NCBI GenBank assembly: GCA_035633215.1
Contig: DASQFI010000062.1
Coordinates: 372,001 to 436,000, forward strand
From: DASQFI01 sp035633215
Lineage (GTDB): Bacteria > Acidobacteriota > Vicinamibacteria > Vicinamibacterales > SCN-69-37
Length of the DNA: 64,000 nt
Direction of reading: 5' to 3'
Shown here: positions 25,772 through 33,256 of the stretch, piece after piece
Position numbering within the stretch: position 1 is the stretch's first letter
How the letters are laid out: each line of letters begins with the position of its first letter
Notes under the pieces: model-generated
Told to the model about the DNA's origin: nothing
The model's input: only the letters and a program-made list of their open reading frames with translations
Databases searched by the model: none
Translations under genes and position numbers: made by a program

Positions 25772-25872
25772 AACTGAGAACTGAGAACTCTGAACTCAGA
25801 ACTAGAGCATTTGTCCGGCGGGCTCGGGTCCGTGCTCTTCAGTTCTAAGTTCTGAGTTCTCAGTTCTCAGTT
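25772..25872. repeat. Heptad word hairpin (AACTGAG / CTCAGTT)
   Basis: Left arm 25772-25803 is four and a half 7-nt units (AACTGAG, AACTGAG, AACTCTG, AACTCAG, AACT). Right arm 25841-25872 is its reverse complement, 30 of 32 positions paired, around a 37-nt loop. It follows the S9 stop by 10 bp and ends 11 bp before the next Shine-Dalgarno (AAAAGGAG). The same word is used at 58898. Confidence 0.85.
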
Positions 25873-25890
25873 TCTTCAAAAGGAGTCACA

Positions 25891-26307
25891 GTGGCCATCA
25901 ATTCCGGCAAGGTTGTCGTCGGCGGCCTCGTCGCCGGGGTCGTCGCAAACGTGCTGGACTTCGTGTTTCAGGGCATCATCCTGAAGCCGGACTTCGAGAT
26001 CATGCAGCAGCGGCTGAACCTCGATCCGGCGGTGGCCAACAATCCCGTGCCCTGGATCATCGTGGACTTCATTCTCGGGTTCCTGCTCATCGTCACCTAC
26101 GTGGGCTTTCGGACGCGGTGGGGACCTGGACCGAAAACGGCGATCTATGCGGGGCTGGTGATCTTTGTCGGCATCGCGGCAACGATGGGCGCGCTCGCCT
26201 CGATCGGGGTGGTCTCGATCGATACGTACATGAAGAGCTCGGCGTTGCAGCTCGTGACGATGATGTGTGCGGCGCTGGCGGGATCGTATCTGTACAAAGA
26301 ATCATGA
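25891..26307 (+). CDS. Small membrane protein of unknown function
   Basis: GTG 25891 follows AAAAGGAG at good distance. The 138-residue product has four predicted helices (about 8-30, 52-75, 82-106, 112-134) with a short acidic loop after the first. The Gly/Val-rich first helix (VVVGGLVAGVVANVLDFVFQ) and the ALAGSYLY end resemble a family of uncharacterised four-helix bacterial proteins. Location is the inner membrane; no function is suggested by motifs or by the flanking S9 peptidase. Its TGA is the first word boundary of a nonad hairpin. Confidence 0.7.
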   Translation: MAINSGKVVVGGLVAGVVANVLDFVFQGIILKPDFEIMQQRLNLDPAVANNPVPWIIVDFILGFLLIVTYVGFRTRWGPGPKTAIYAGLVIFVGIAATMGALASIGVVSIDTYMKSSALQLVTMMCAALAGSYLYKES

Positions 26308-26397
26308 AGGGAGTGAAGAGGGTGAAGCTCATGAAGGAACGGCTGGCCGAAGCCGTGTCCGGCTTTCTTCACGGTCTTCACGTCTCCACTCCCTTCA
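26304..26397. repeat. Nonad word hairpin (RTGAAGRNN) between convergent genes
   Basis: The left arm reads ATGAAGGGA, GTGAAGAGG, GTGAAGCTC, ATGAAGGAA in exact 9-nt phase and contains the TGA of the upstream gene. The right arm carries CTTCA words at 9-nt spacing and ends CCCTTCATG, three bases from the stop of the convergent gene. The arms pair well over about 25 nt, so it may terminate both transcripts. Confidence 0.8.
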
Positions 26398-26400
26398 TGT

Positions 26401-27675
26401 CTAGAAAAAGAAGAAGAATCCGCCGCCGCTGAAACGCGGATTGACGATGTTGTCGAAAATCGAGCCGAAGCTGTAGCTGATGCCGAAGCCGTAGTAGTAG
26501 CTGTAGTCGGTCGCGAGCTGCCGGATTCGCAGCAGCACCTCCTCGGTCGACGCGCCGCCCTTGCGAAGCGAAATCTGATCCTTGATCTTCGAGTACTCCG
26601 CGAAGACGTTGAACGAAAAACCCTTGAACAATCGGACATCCGTGCTGCCCCAGATCGCCGATCGCCACCGATCGCGGTGATTGAGGTGCTGCGAGAGCTG
26701 TGAATAGGCGTTGAGCGATCCCCACGGCTGTCGCAGGCCGACCGACAGGCTCACCGAATGGTTGGGGACCGTCTCCTCAGTCTTGTCGAAGATCGTCACC
26801 TCACGGTACTGGTACCGCGACATGCCGATCGTGTACTGCACCGCCAGGCTTCGGCGGTTCGACTCCTTGTACGGAAAGAAGTCGAATTCAACGGCCGGCG
26901 CGATCCGGACCGACCGGTCGATGTTCGAGAAGCTGTCGTGCGACATGGACGCCCGAAGGCCGCTGGACGTTCGCGGCCCGTGGCTTTTCACGATCAGCCC
27001 TTCCGTGAACCAGTTGTCGCGCTGGCTCCTGACCGTGCGGTCCTCGTCGACTTCGAACGTGTTCTTGTTGACGTTGCCGCCAACGGAGACGTTGAGTTTC
27101 CAGTCCGCGGTCGTCCGGCTGCTCGAGAAGGAGATGCGCGACGAGGAGGATTTGCTGGTGCGTTCGCCGTTGAAGTTGCCGTTGAGGTTGATGCGGAAGA
27201 CCCACGAGTTCCACCGGTCGCGGACCGCGGCTTTCGTCGCAGCGGGCTTCGTCCATGTCAGATCGAGTTGAGGCGCGATCGACGTGTCGGCGGCGTACCC
27301 GACCAGGCCGATCTTGAAAATGCGCGAGAAAGCCTTCCGGCGGTCATCGCTGGTCGCCGTCTGCTCGGTGGTGAACGTGAACGTCCGGTCCTGACGCTGC
27401 AGGCGGCCGAGGCCGATGAACTTCACGGTCCACGACGACCCGCCGCTGCCGGTGCCCTGCGTGGTGACCAGCACGTGCAGATCGGCATCCGTCCGGTCGC
27501 GCACGTAGTCGACGAACGTCACGTTCTGGCGCTGGTATTCGGTATCGCACTCGTAGCAATCAAGGAACACGCGAAGCATCGGGACGGCGGCTGTCGCGCC
27601 TGTCGCCGGGATTGGCGCGGGCGGCTCCTGCGCAAACGCAAGGGCAAAGGGCAGAAGGCAAAGGGCAAAGGTCAC
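26401..27675 (-). CDS. Predicted outer-membrane beta-barrel protein, paralogue A
   Basis: The 424-residue product has a signal peptide (TFALCLLPFALAFAQ), an N-terminal domain FLDCYECDTEYQRQNVTFVDYV followed by DRTDADLHVLVTTQ, and many alternating strands, ending in aromatic FFFFF, the type of C-terminal signature read by the BAM machinery. The DCxxCD...FV(N/D)YVRDR...ADVHVLVT pattern is shared by a widespread uncharacterised Bacteroidota/Acidobacteriota family. The start is GTG at 27675, overlapping the upstream stop as GTGA, so translation is coupled. The signal peptide is encoded by a heptad array. Role unknown; barrel assembly is inferred from strand pattern only. Confidence 0.65.
   Translation of the reverse strand: MTFALCLLPFALAFAQEPPAPIPATGATAAVPMLRVFLDCYECDTEYQRQNVTFVDYVRDRTDADLHVLVTTQGTGSGGSSWTVKFIGLGRLQRQDRTFTFTTEQTATSDDRRKAFSRIFKIGLVGYAADTSIAPQLDLTWTKPAATKAAVRDRWNSWVFRINLNGNFNGERTSKSSSSRISFSSSRTTADWKLNVSVGGNVNKNTFEVDEDRTVRSQRDNWFTEGLIVKSHGPRTSSGLRASMSHDSFSNIDRSVRIAPAVEFDFFPYKESNRRSLAVQYTIGMSRYQYREVTIFDKTEETVPNHSVSLSVGLRQPWGSLNAYSQLSQHLNHRDRWRSAIWGSTDVRLFKGFSFNVFAEYSKIKDQISLRKGGASTEEVLLRIRQLATDYSYYYGFGISYSFGSIFDNIVNPRFSGGGFFFFF
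27641..27675. repeat. Heptad array (AGGGCAA)5 encoding a signal peptide
   Basis: Five 7-nt units in perfect phase: AGGGCAA, AGGGCAG, AAGGCAA, AGGGCAA, AGGTCAC. Read on the minus strand from the GTG at 27675 they encode the hydrophobic core TFALCLLPFAL of the beta-barrel protein's signal peptide. Confidence 0.75.
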
Positions 27676-28931
27676 AGACTGAACCTCGGGTTAACGGTCA
27701 CGTTCGACAGCGCGCCGAAGCTGAAGGAGAAGCCGACGCTGAACGAATACCGATGGCCGGTCGCAAGCTGGCGCTGCCGGAGCAGGACTTCCTCCTCGCT
27801 TGCCTCGCCCTTGTCCAGTGTGAACTGATCTCTGATGCGCGCGTAGCTGCCCGAACTGTTCACGGTCAGGCCCTTCACGAGCCGGACGCTGATGCTGCCG
27901 GAGACCGAAAGCCGCGTGCGCTCGAGGGCCGAGAGCTGCTGCGTGAAGACGAACGACCCACCCGCCTGTCCCCATGGCTGGCGCAGGCCGAGTGACGTGT
28001 TGAGCGTGTGCTTCGCGATTTTCTCCGTCAGCTTGTCGAAAATCGTCTCCTTTTCGTAGTCGTAGTGCGCCCCGCCGACCGTGTACTGAAACGTCAGGCT
28101 GCGCTTCGTGGATTCCTTGTACGGAAAGACATCGAACTCCACGCCCGGCGCGAACTCCGCGACCCGTTCTTCATTGGAGAAGCTCGAACCGCTCACCGAC
28201 GCGGTCAGTCCGACTGAAAAATGGCCGGTGACGCTCTTCACGATGAGCGTGTCGCCGTTCCAGTCGGAGAGACTCGACTTGACGATCTCGCCGTCGCCGA
28301 GGTCGAAGGTGTTCTTGTTCAGGGAGCGGGACCCGCCCACGCGAATTTTCCAGTTTTCGGTCGTGCGGTTCGCGCTGAGGTTGAAGTAGTACGATCGGCT
28401 GACGTTCGACTGCTCGCCGTTGCCGTACGAGTCCATCCCCATCCGAAACACCCAGTAGTTCCACGGATCTTTTGTCTGCTTCGGCGCGTCCGCTGCCGTG
28501 CTCTTGAACGTCACGTTCAGCTGAGGTCCGGCGCCGGTCTCGAACGCGTATTCGGCCAGCCCCAGCTTCAGACAGCGCGCCAGCTCGCGCCGCGTCTCCT
28601 CGGTCGCGGGGCCGCCGTTGGCGGAGAACATCACCGCGCGGTCGCGGCCCGCGAATCGCCCACGTCCGGCAAACGCCAGCCGCCACTCGCGGCTCGTGCC
28701 GGTCGGCATGGACACCGTGACGTCAACTTCTGCGGTTGCCGCGTCGGCGACGAACTCGGCGAAACCGACGTTCGTCTTCAGGAACTCCGTATCGCAGTCC
28801 GGGCAGTGGATGACGATGCGCAGCGATTGGGGAGGAGTGGGTTCAGACGGCGGTGTCTGGGCGTGCGCCAGCGTCGCCGCGGCGAGGAGGCCGAGGACAA
28901 GCAGGGTGCTGGCGCGCAGAACTCGTCTCAA
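27672..28931 (-). CDS. Predicted outer-membrane beta-barrel protein, paralogue B
   Basis: The 419-residue product begins with a clear signal peptide (MRRVLRASTLLVLGLLAAATLAHAQ) and has the same plan as its downstream paralogue: IVIHCPDCDTEFLKTNVGFAEFV, an ADxxDVTV strand, then about twelve amphipathic strands with matching phrases (FDVFPYKES-KRSL-QYTVG, LGLRQPWGQ, QLSALERTR) and an aromatic end NPRFSL. The Cys pair spacing (C-x2-C) differs little from the paralogue. The TTG start is the only one before the signal peptide. Tandem duplication with coupled translation suggests a two-component outer-membrane structure, but no function is known. Confidence 0.65.
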   Translation of the reverse strand: MRRVLRASTLLVLGLLAAATLAHAQTPPSEPTPPQSLRIVIHCPDCDTEFLKTNVGFAEFVADAATAEVDVTVSMPTGTSREWRLAFAGRGRFAGRDRAVMFSANGGPATEETRRELARCLKLGLAEYAFETGAGPQLNVTFKSTAADAPKQTKDPWNYWVFRMGMDSYGNGEQSNVSRSYYFNLSANRTTENWKIRVGGSRSLNKNTFDLGDGEIVKSSLSDWNGDTLIVKSVTGHFSVGLTASVSGSSFSNEERVAEFAPGVEFDVFPYKESTKRSLTFQYTVGGAHYDYEKETIFDKLTEKIAKHTLNTSLGLRQPWGQAGGSFVFTQQLSALERTRLSVSGSISVRLVKGLTVNSSGSYARIRDQFTLDKGEASEEEVLLRQRQLATGHRYSFSVGFSFSFGALSNVTVNPRFSL

Positions 28932-29009
28932 CCCCCCATCCTTCCGGGCTCCTGGTTGGGTCGTGCGTGTTGCCTCGCTTTAGACGCCGCCCACCCGAAT
29001 TCGGTTCAC

Positions 29010-29060
29010 AGACCTCTGAGGTCATTTTGGCGAGGATCCGCCAAATGACCTCGGAGGTCT
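29010..29060. repeat. AGACCTCNGAGGTCATTTGGCG hairpin
   Basis: Arms 29010-29032 and 29039-29060 pair at 22 positions with one bulge around a 6-nt loop. It is followed directly by TTTAGAAT, a possible -10 element for the small barrel gene. Its GAGGTC core recalls the repeats at 19640 and 22660. Confidence 0.7.
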
Positions 29061-29129
29061 TTAGAATGTCACTGACAAGTTTGCCCCGAGGCTCCGCGCC
29101 TGCGCCGCGGGGGTCTGATAGGAGCATGT

Positions 29130-29762
29130 ATGCCTTTTGGGACGTTGCTTCTCGTTACTGCGACGCTCGCGGCTCCGAGTGCATCCAGCCCGGCGGCCGC
29201 CCCGAAGCTCGTCGCGACCCTGAACGCGTCCAGCGTCGAGGCCCAGCGCGCCACGAGCACGACACCGCAACAGACGGAGCGTCCCCATCAGTTCGGCATC
29301 GGTGGATCGGTCACGGCGAGCACGCGGGGCGCGGCCGGCGACGTCCGCTACTGGTTCAGCGATCACATCGGCCTGAACATGACCGCCGGCTGGTACCGCA
29401 GCTACTATGAGACCTCCAACGGCCAGCGGCCCTCGGCGATCCACGCCTCGCCGTCGATCATTTATTTGATCGGCAAGCCGAACTACACGCGCGAGGTCGA
29501 CATTCGCCCGTTCGTCGGCGGAGGCCCGAGCTACCTGCGCGCGCGGCGGCCCGTCGTCTCGCCAACCGGCAACATCCTCATGTCAGAAGCGAGCGGCACC
29601 GGGATGCACGCCTTCGGCGGCGCGGAGATCACGTTCAAGGAAGCCGAGCAGGTCGCGCTCAGCGCGGAGCTGATCTACTACCGGCTGCCGGTCCGGCTGT
29701 CGAATCGATCGTCGCTTGACGGGTTGAACTACCTGGTGGCGGTGCATTTCTACCTCAAGTGA
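29130..29762 (+). CDS. Small secreted beta-barrel-like protein
   Basis: ATG 29130 lies 6 bp after AGGAG. The 210-residue product has a signal peptide (MPFGTLLLVTATLAAPSASS), a linker, and eight or so aromatic-flanked strands (VRYWFSDHIGLNMTAGWYRSYY, DIRPFVGGGPSYL, VALSAELIYYRLPV, LNYLVAVHFYLK) with a final aromatic residue, consistent with an OmpA/OmpW-size outer-membrane barrel. No specific family is recognised. It is convergent with the ATP-grasp cluster; the two stop codons lie in opposite arms of one hairpin. Confidence 0.6.
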   Translation: MPFGTLLLVTATLAAPSASSPAAAPKLVATLNASSVEAQRATSTTPQQTERPHQFGIGGSVTASTRGAAGDVRYWFSDHIGLNMTAGWYRSYYETSNGQRPSAIHASPSIIYLIGKPNYTREVDIRPFVGGGPSYLRARRPVVSPTGNILMSEASGTGMHAFGGAEITFKEAEQVALSAELIYYRLPVRLSNRSSLDGLNYLVAVHFYLK

Positions 29763-29838
29763 AAAGCGCTTGTCGGTACGTCAGGTACGACTGGTCCAAG
29801 GAATCGCGTACCCGCCGTACCGACAAGCGCCTTTCACT
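29758..29838. repeat. Stop-codon-bearing hairpin between convergent genes
   Basis: Arms 29758-29789 and 29807-29838 pair at 29 of 32 positions around a 17-nt loop. Both arms begin AGTGAAARGCGCTTGTCGG, so each supplies the TGA stop of the gene that reads into it. The first 14 bases recur at 55028-55041. Confidence 0.85.
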
Positions 29839-31021
29839 CTCCCTGATCTATCAGCACCGCCGCAGCCCCGACCCACGACAACTCCTTGTTGTGGTCGACG
29901 CCCATCATGCGTCCGCGGCCCATGCGCGCGAGCGGCAGCACGGCGCGGTACTTCTCGCCTTCCCGAATCATCATGATGCGCAGCTCGACCTGGGTCGGGC
30001 CGTGTGGCGTGTCGATGAGCGGCGTAAAGCGCACGCGTTCCTGAAGAATGTAGTCGTGCCGGGCGGACTCGGGAATCGCCGCGATGTCCGCATCGGTCGG
30101 CGCGAACAGGATGCCGCCGCCTGCAAACGAAAAGAGCGGTTTGAGCACCCAGTTCTCGCGATCGTCCGGCAGGGTCGAGAGCTCGTCCAGATAGTGCGTG
30201 CTCGGCACCCACGGATGACGGAGCCACGGAATCGAGAACTTGCTGATCCTGAAAAACCAGTCGGGGCCGCCGGCCCATTCGACGTCGAGGTCTGATGTCG
30301 GGTCGAAGGGCAGCGTGAGGCCGCGCCGCACGAGCTCATCCGGGATCACGCGGTTGTAGATGCGCGAGACGGGCGTCAGACGGCCGTCTCGCTTCGCGTA
30401 GAGCCGCCGCCCGCGCTGCTCGATCTCCGACACGTCCACCGCGCGGACGCCCCAGAGCTGCTCGGTGGCGGCGAAATCCGGCCGCGTCTTCTGATGCTCA
30501 GGATCGATCTCGAGCAGCACGACCTCCGCCGGGTCGTGCGCGCCAACGATCACCTGTCCGACCGCGCGCACGTACGACTCTTCGTCGAGCCCGTCGAGGT
30601 AGGGCGTGAGTTCTCGGAACCCGTATCGCTCGCGGCTCAACTCGCCGAGCCGCACCTGGAAGCCGTACAGCGACGGGAAGGCTTGCAGCTCGACGAGCCG
30701 ACCCTCGATGCCGGAAGGAGTCTGGATCAGGCCGAAGTCGACCTGCGCGAACGTGGGCAGCGGCTCGCTCGCGGAGAGCCGAAACGCCGCGGCGACGGCA
30801 TCGGCGGCGGCGCGATAGTCAGGACAATGCAGGAGCTGGCCGAGCAGTTCGTGCGCGGCGCCAGCCAGCCTCGACATGAGCGACGCTGGCATGAAGCACG
30901 GTGTCTCGGAAAGCCTGAAGTCGATCGGTCCGCCGCAGCGCTGTTCGAGCTCTGACACGAATGCGGCATACCGCTCGGACGAGAACTCCCGATTGAACCG
31001 CCGCCGGTGAGACTGAATCAT
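29834..31021 (-). CDS. ATP-grasp-like amide ligase
   Basis: The start is ATG 31021, overlapping the upstream peptidase stop as ATGA; the product is 395 residues. The C-terminal half reads as an ATP-grasp domain: ENWVLKPLFSFAGGGILFAP (Lys and Gly-rich loop), YILQERVRF, then QVELRIMMI and a Met/Gly-rich loop GRMMGVDHNKE. The N-terminal half includes LVELQAFPSLYGFQVRL and a conserved IYNRVIPDELV. Such enzymes join a carboxylate to an amine through an acyl-phosphate. Together with the YbdK-type ligase and a second ATP-grasp gene it is likely part of a peptide- or amide-building pathway; substrate not identifiable. Confidence 0.6.
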   Translation of the reverse strand: MIQSHRRRFNREFSSERYAAFVSELEQRCGGPIDFRLSETPCFMPASLMSRLAGAAHELLGQLLHCPDYRAAADAVAAAFRLSASEPLPTFAQVDFGLIQTPSGIEGRLVELQAFPSLYGFQVRLGELSRERYGFRELTPYLDGLDEESYVRAVGQVIVGAHDPAEVVLLEIDPEHQKTRPDFAATEQLWGVRAVDVSEIEQRGRRLYAKRDGRLTPVSRIYNRVIPDELVRRGLTLPFDPTSDLDVEWAGGPDWFFRISKFSIPWLRHPWVPSTHYLDELSTLPDDRENWVLKPLFSFAGGGILFAPTDADIAAIPESARHDYILQERVRFTPLIDTPHGPTQVELRIMMIREGEKYRAVLPLARMGRGRMMGVDHNKELSWVGAAAVLIDQGE

Positions 31022-32031
31022 CGCACGAGGAATTTTCCGTCTTCCATGATCTTGTCGCCGTCGACCCAGATGTCGAAGTGGGTGCCGACGACGTCGATGT
31101 GCGTCGAGGAGTACCACGTGGCGCCCGTGTGCGCGCCGTAGGGGTTGCCGAACGCGATGTGGACGCCCGGGAACTTCTCGTCCTGCAGGATGTGTCCGAT
31201 GACCGACTTCAGCTCGATGTTGGTGCCGATCGCGAACTCGCCGACGCGATCGCTGTTCTCGTCCGTGTGCGTGTAGCGCCAGAAGTCGTCCCGCAGCGCG
31301 GCGTTCCCGGAATGCGCGTCCACGAGACGTCCCTGGCGGACGTTCACCGTGAGCGGCGAGTCCTTCAGATTGCCGTACCGGTCGCACAGCCAGTCGCCGA
31401 CGACGCCGTCGATGACGAACGTGCCGTTGACGTTGCCGGGCGAGGTGAACACCTCGCCGCCGGGCAGGTTGCCCCATTTGTCGGGAGAGATCAGGCCGCT
31501 CGTCTTGACCCAGCGCAACTGGGGATCGAGATCGGCGCGGATGTCGCTGCCGGCGGGGGTGGTCGCGCGGATCGTTCGGGCGCCGCGGACGATGTCGTAC
31601 ACGCGCGAGCTGAGACGATCGACCGCGCGGTAGTCGGCCCGCATGCCGTCGCGCATGATCTGGTCGGTGATATTGACCATGTGCGCGTGGCGCATGCGCC
31701 GGCGATTGACGATGTCGGTCATCTGCATGCGGGAGCCGAGCTCATTCGTCTGCGCGTGCGCGGCAAAGATGCTGACGGCGCTCTGCTCGAGGTCGGCCGC
31801 GACGACGTCTGGCAGCTTCTCGAGCGGCCGTGGGGCGACCGCCTCGAGGACGAACATCGCGCACGGCGCGCCGACGTCGTGCACCTCGTGGACGAGGGCC
31901 CGCGCGATGTGCAGGCACGACTCGTCGGTGATGACGGTCACGCGCTCGTGTGGCTGAACACCGAGGCACACGCGAACCGCGTTGCGCGCGCCCGGCAGAA
32001 GCTCTGGATCGATGTCGGTGTCCATCACCAC
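31018..32031 (-). CDS. M29-type metallo-aminopeptidase
   Basis: The 337-residue protein matches leucyl aminopeptidases of the thermophilic (M29) family: LPGGEVFTSPGNVNG, a glutamate in VGEFAIGTNI, then HIAFGNPYG and the late His/Asp set STHIDVVGTHFDIWVDG that bind the two metals. No signal peptide, so cytosolic. GTG 32031 is one base after the ligase stop; ATG 32025 is an alternative. It overlaps the following ATP-grasp-like gene (ATGA). In this cluster it may trim or release a small peptide made by the ligases, rather than act in general protein turnover. Confidence 0.8.
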   Translation of the reverse strand: MVMDTDIDPELLPGARNAVRVCLGVQPHERVTVITDESCLHIARALVHEVHDVGAPCAMFVLEAVAPRPLEKLPDVVAADLEQSAVSIFAAHAQTNELGSRMQMTDIVNRRRMRHAHMVNITDQIMRDGMRADYRAVDRLSSRVYDIVRGARTIRATTPAGSDIRADLDPQLRWVKTSGLISPDKWGNLPGGEVFTSPGNVNGTFVIDGVVGDWLCDRYGNLKDSPLTVNVRQGRLVDAHSGNAALRDDFWRYTHTDENSDRVGEFAIGTNIELKSVIGHILQDEKFPGVHIAFGNPYGAHTGATWYSSTHIDVVGTHFDIWVDGDKIMEDGKFLVR

Positions 32032-32032
32032 A

Positions 32033-33145
32033 TCACAAATTCGCCTTTGTCTCCTCGATCATGCATTGCACGACGGCCTTGAGATCGCCGCCGGATTCGT
32101 GGAAGGCGCGCAGTTGCCGATCGGCGCCCGTGCCGTTCTCGAGGATCCACCGGACGAACTCGACCTCTTTCCGGCTATCCAGCTCGTCCAGGACATCGTC
32201 GACGAACTCGAGGTACTCGGCGATCAGCTCCCGTTCGGGCACCTCTCGCTCGCGGCCGAAGTCGATCAGCGCGCCGTCGAGGCCGTAGCGCAGCGCGCGC
32301 CACTTGTTTTCCATGATCAGCGCCCGGCCGTACAGCCGCCAGCTCTGGTTGCGGGCGTGCAGGCGGTAGAGTTTGACGACGGTCGCCTGGATCAGCGCGG
32401 CGATGGCGAGCGTCTCGTCCACGCGCATCGGGATGTCACAGATGCGGAACTCGAGCGTGCCGAAGAACGGATGCGGCCGCACGTCCCACCAGATCTTCTT
32501 CGCGTTGTCGATGCAGCGCGTGCGCACGAGGAGGTTGACGAAATTCTCGAAATCGGCCCACGACGAGAAGGCGTCGGGAATATTCGTGCGCGGGAAGCGA
32601 TCGAAGACCTTGCAGCGGTAGGACTTGAACCCGGTGTTCATGCCGATCCAGAACGGCGAGTTCGTGGACAGCGCGAGGAGGTGCGGCAGGAAGTACCGCA
32701 GCTGGTTCATCAGGTGGATGAGCGTCTCGCGGTCCTCGATCCCGACGTGCACGTGCAGGCCGAAAATCAGGTTCGCGCGTGCGACGATCTGCATGTCCTC
32801 GACGACCTGCCGGTACCGCTCGTCCGGATAGATATCCTGGTCGCGCCAGTCGGCGAACGGGTGCGTGGCGCCGGCGACCAGGCGCAGACCGTTTTCTTCG
32901 GTGAGCGCGATCATCCGCCGCCGAAGCTCCTTGAGATCGGCGGCGGCTTCCTTGACCGTACGGCAGACGCCGGTGCCGACCTCGATCACGGACTGGTGCA
33001 TTTCCGCCTTCACACGCTCGTTCATCTGCCGCTTGCCTTTTTCGACGATCTCCATCTGGATGTGCGAGCGGAGATCGAACGTGACGGGATCGACCGTCTG
33101 GTATTCCTCTTCGATGCCGAGCGTGAAGGTGGGCGCCGTGGCCAT
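32033..33145 (-). CDS. ybdK: YbdK-type carboxylate-amine ligase (GCS2 family)
   Basis: The 370-residue product carries the glutamate-cysteine-ligase-like fold: TLGIEEEYQTVDP (metal-binding Glu cluster), HQSVIEVGTGVC, AGATHPFADWRDQDI, GLHVHVGIEDRE and the C-terminal RPHPFFGTLEFRICD with ENKWRALRYG. YbdK proteins have weak gamma-glutamylcysteine synthetase activity in vitro; their usual partners suggest peptide-like products. It lies between an ATP-grasp gene and an M29 peptidase. A 108-bp repeat hairpin occupies the gap upstream, and no Shine-Dalgarno precedes ATG 33145. Confidence 0.85.
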   Translation of the reverse strand: MATAPTFTLGIEEEYQTVDPVTFDLRSHIQMEIVEKGKRQMNERVKAEMHQSVIEVGTGVCRTVKEAAADLKELRRRMIALTEENGLRLVAGATHPFADWRDQDIYPDERYRQVVEDMQIVARANLIFGLHVHVGIEDRETLIHLMNQLRYFLPHLLALSTNSPFWIGMNTGFKSYRCKVFDRFPRTNIPDAFSSWADFENFVNLLVRTRCIDNAKKIWWDVRPHPFFGTLEFRICDIPMRVDETLAIAALIQATVVKLYRLHARNQSWRLYGRALIMENKWRALRYGLDGALIDFGREREVPERELIAEYLEFVDDVLDELDSRKEVEFVRWILENGTGADRQLRAFHESGGDLKAVVQCMIEETKANL

Positions 33146-33148
33146 CGG

Positions 33149-33256
33149 CTAGTGCCGTTTCCAACTTGTTCCGCCAAGAGGCAACGCCCTTGGAGTCGCT
33201 GGAGTGGCGGGAGTGACGAGGGTGCTCATCGGTGGATTAAGTTGGAACGGCACTAG
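33149..33256. repeat. CTAGTGCCGTTCCAACTT inverted repeat with internal nonads
   Basis: Outer arms 33149-33167 and 33239-33256 are reverse complements of CTAGTGCCGTTnCCAACTT with one bulged base. Inside, four 9-nt units run in phase (GGAGTCGCT, GGAGTGGCG, GGAGTGACG, AGGGTGCTC; 33192-33227). The right arm contains the TAG stop of the ATP-grasp gene; the left arm ends four bases from the ybdK start. Confidence 0.8.
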
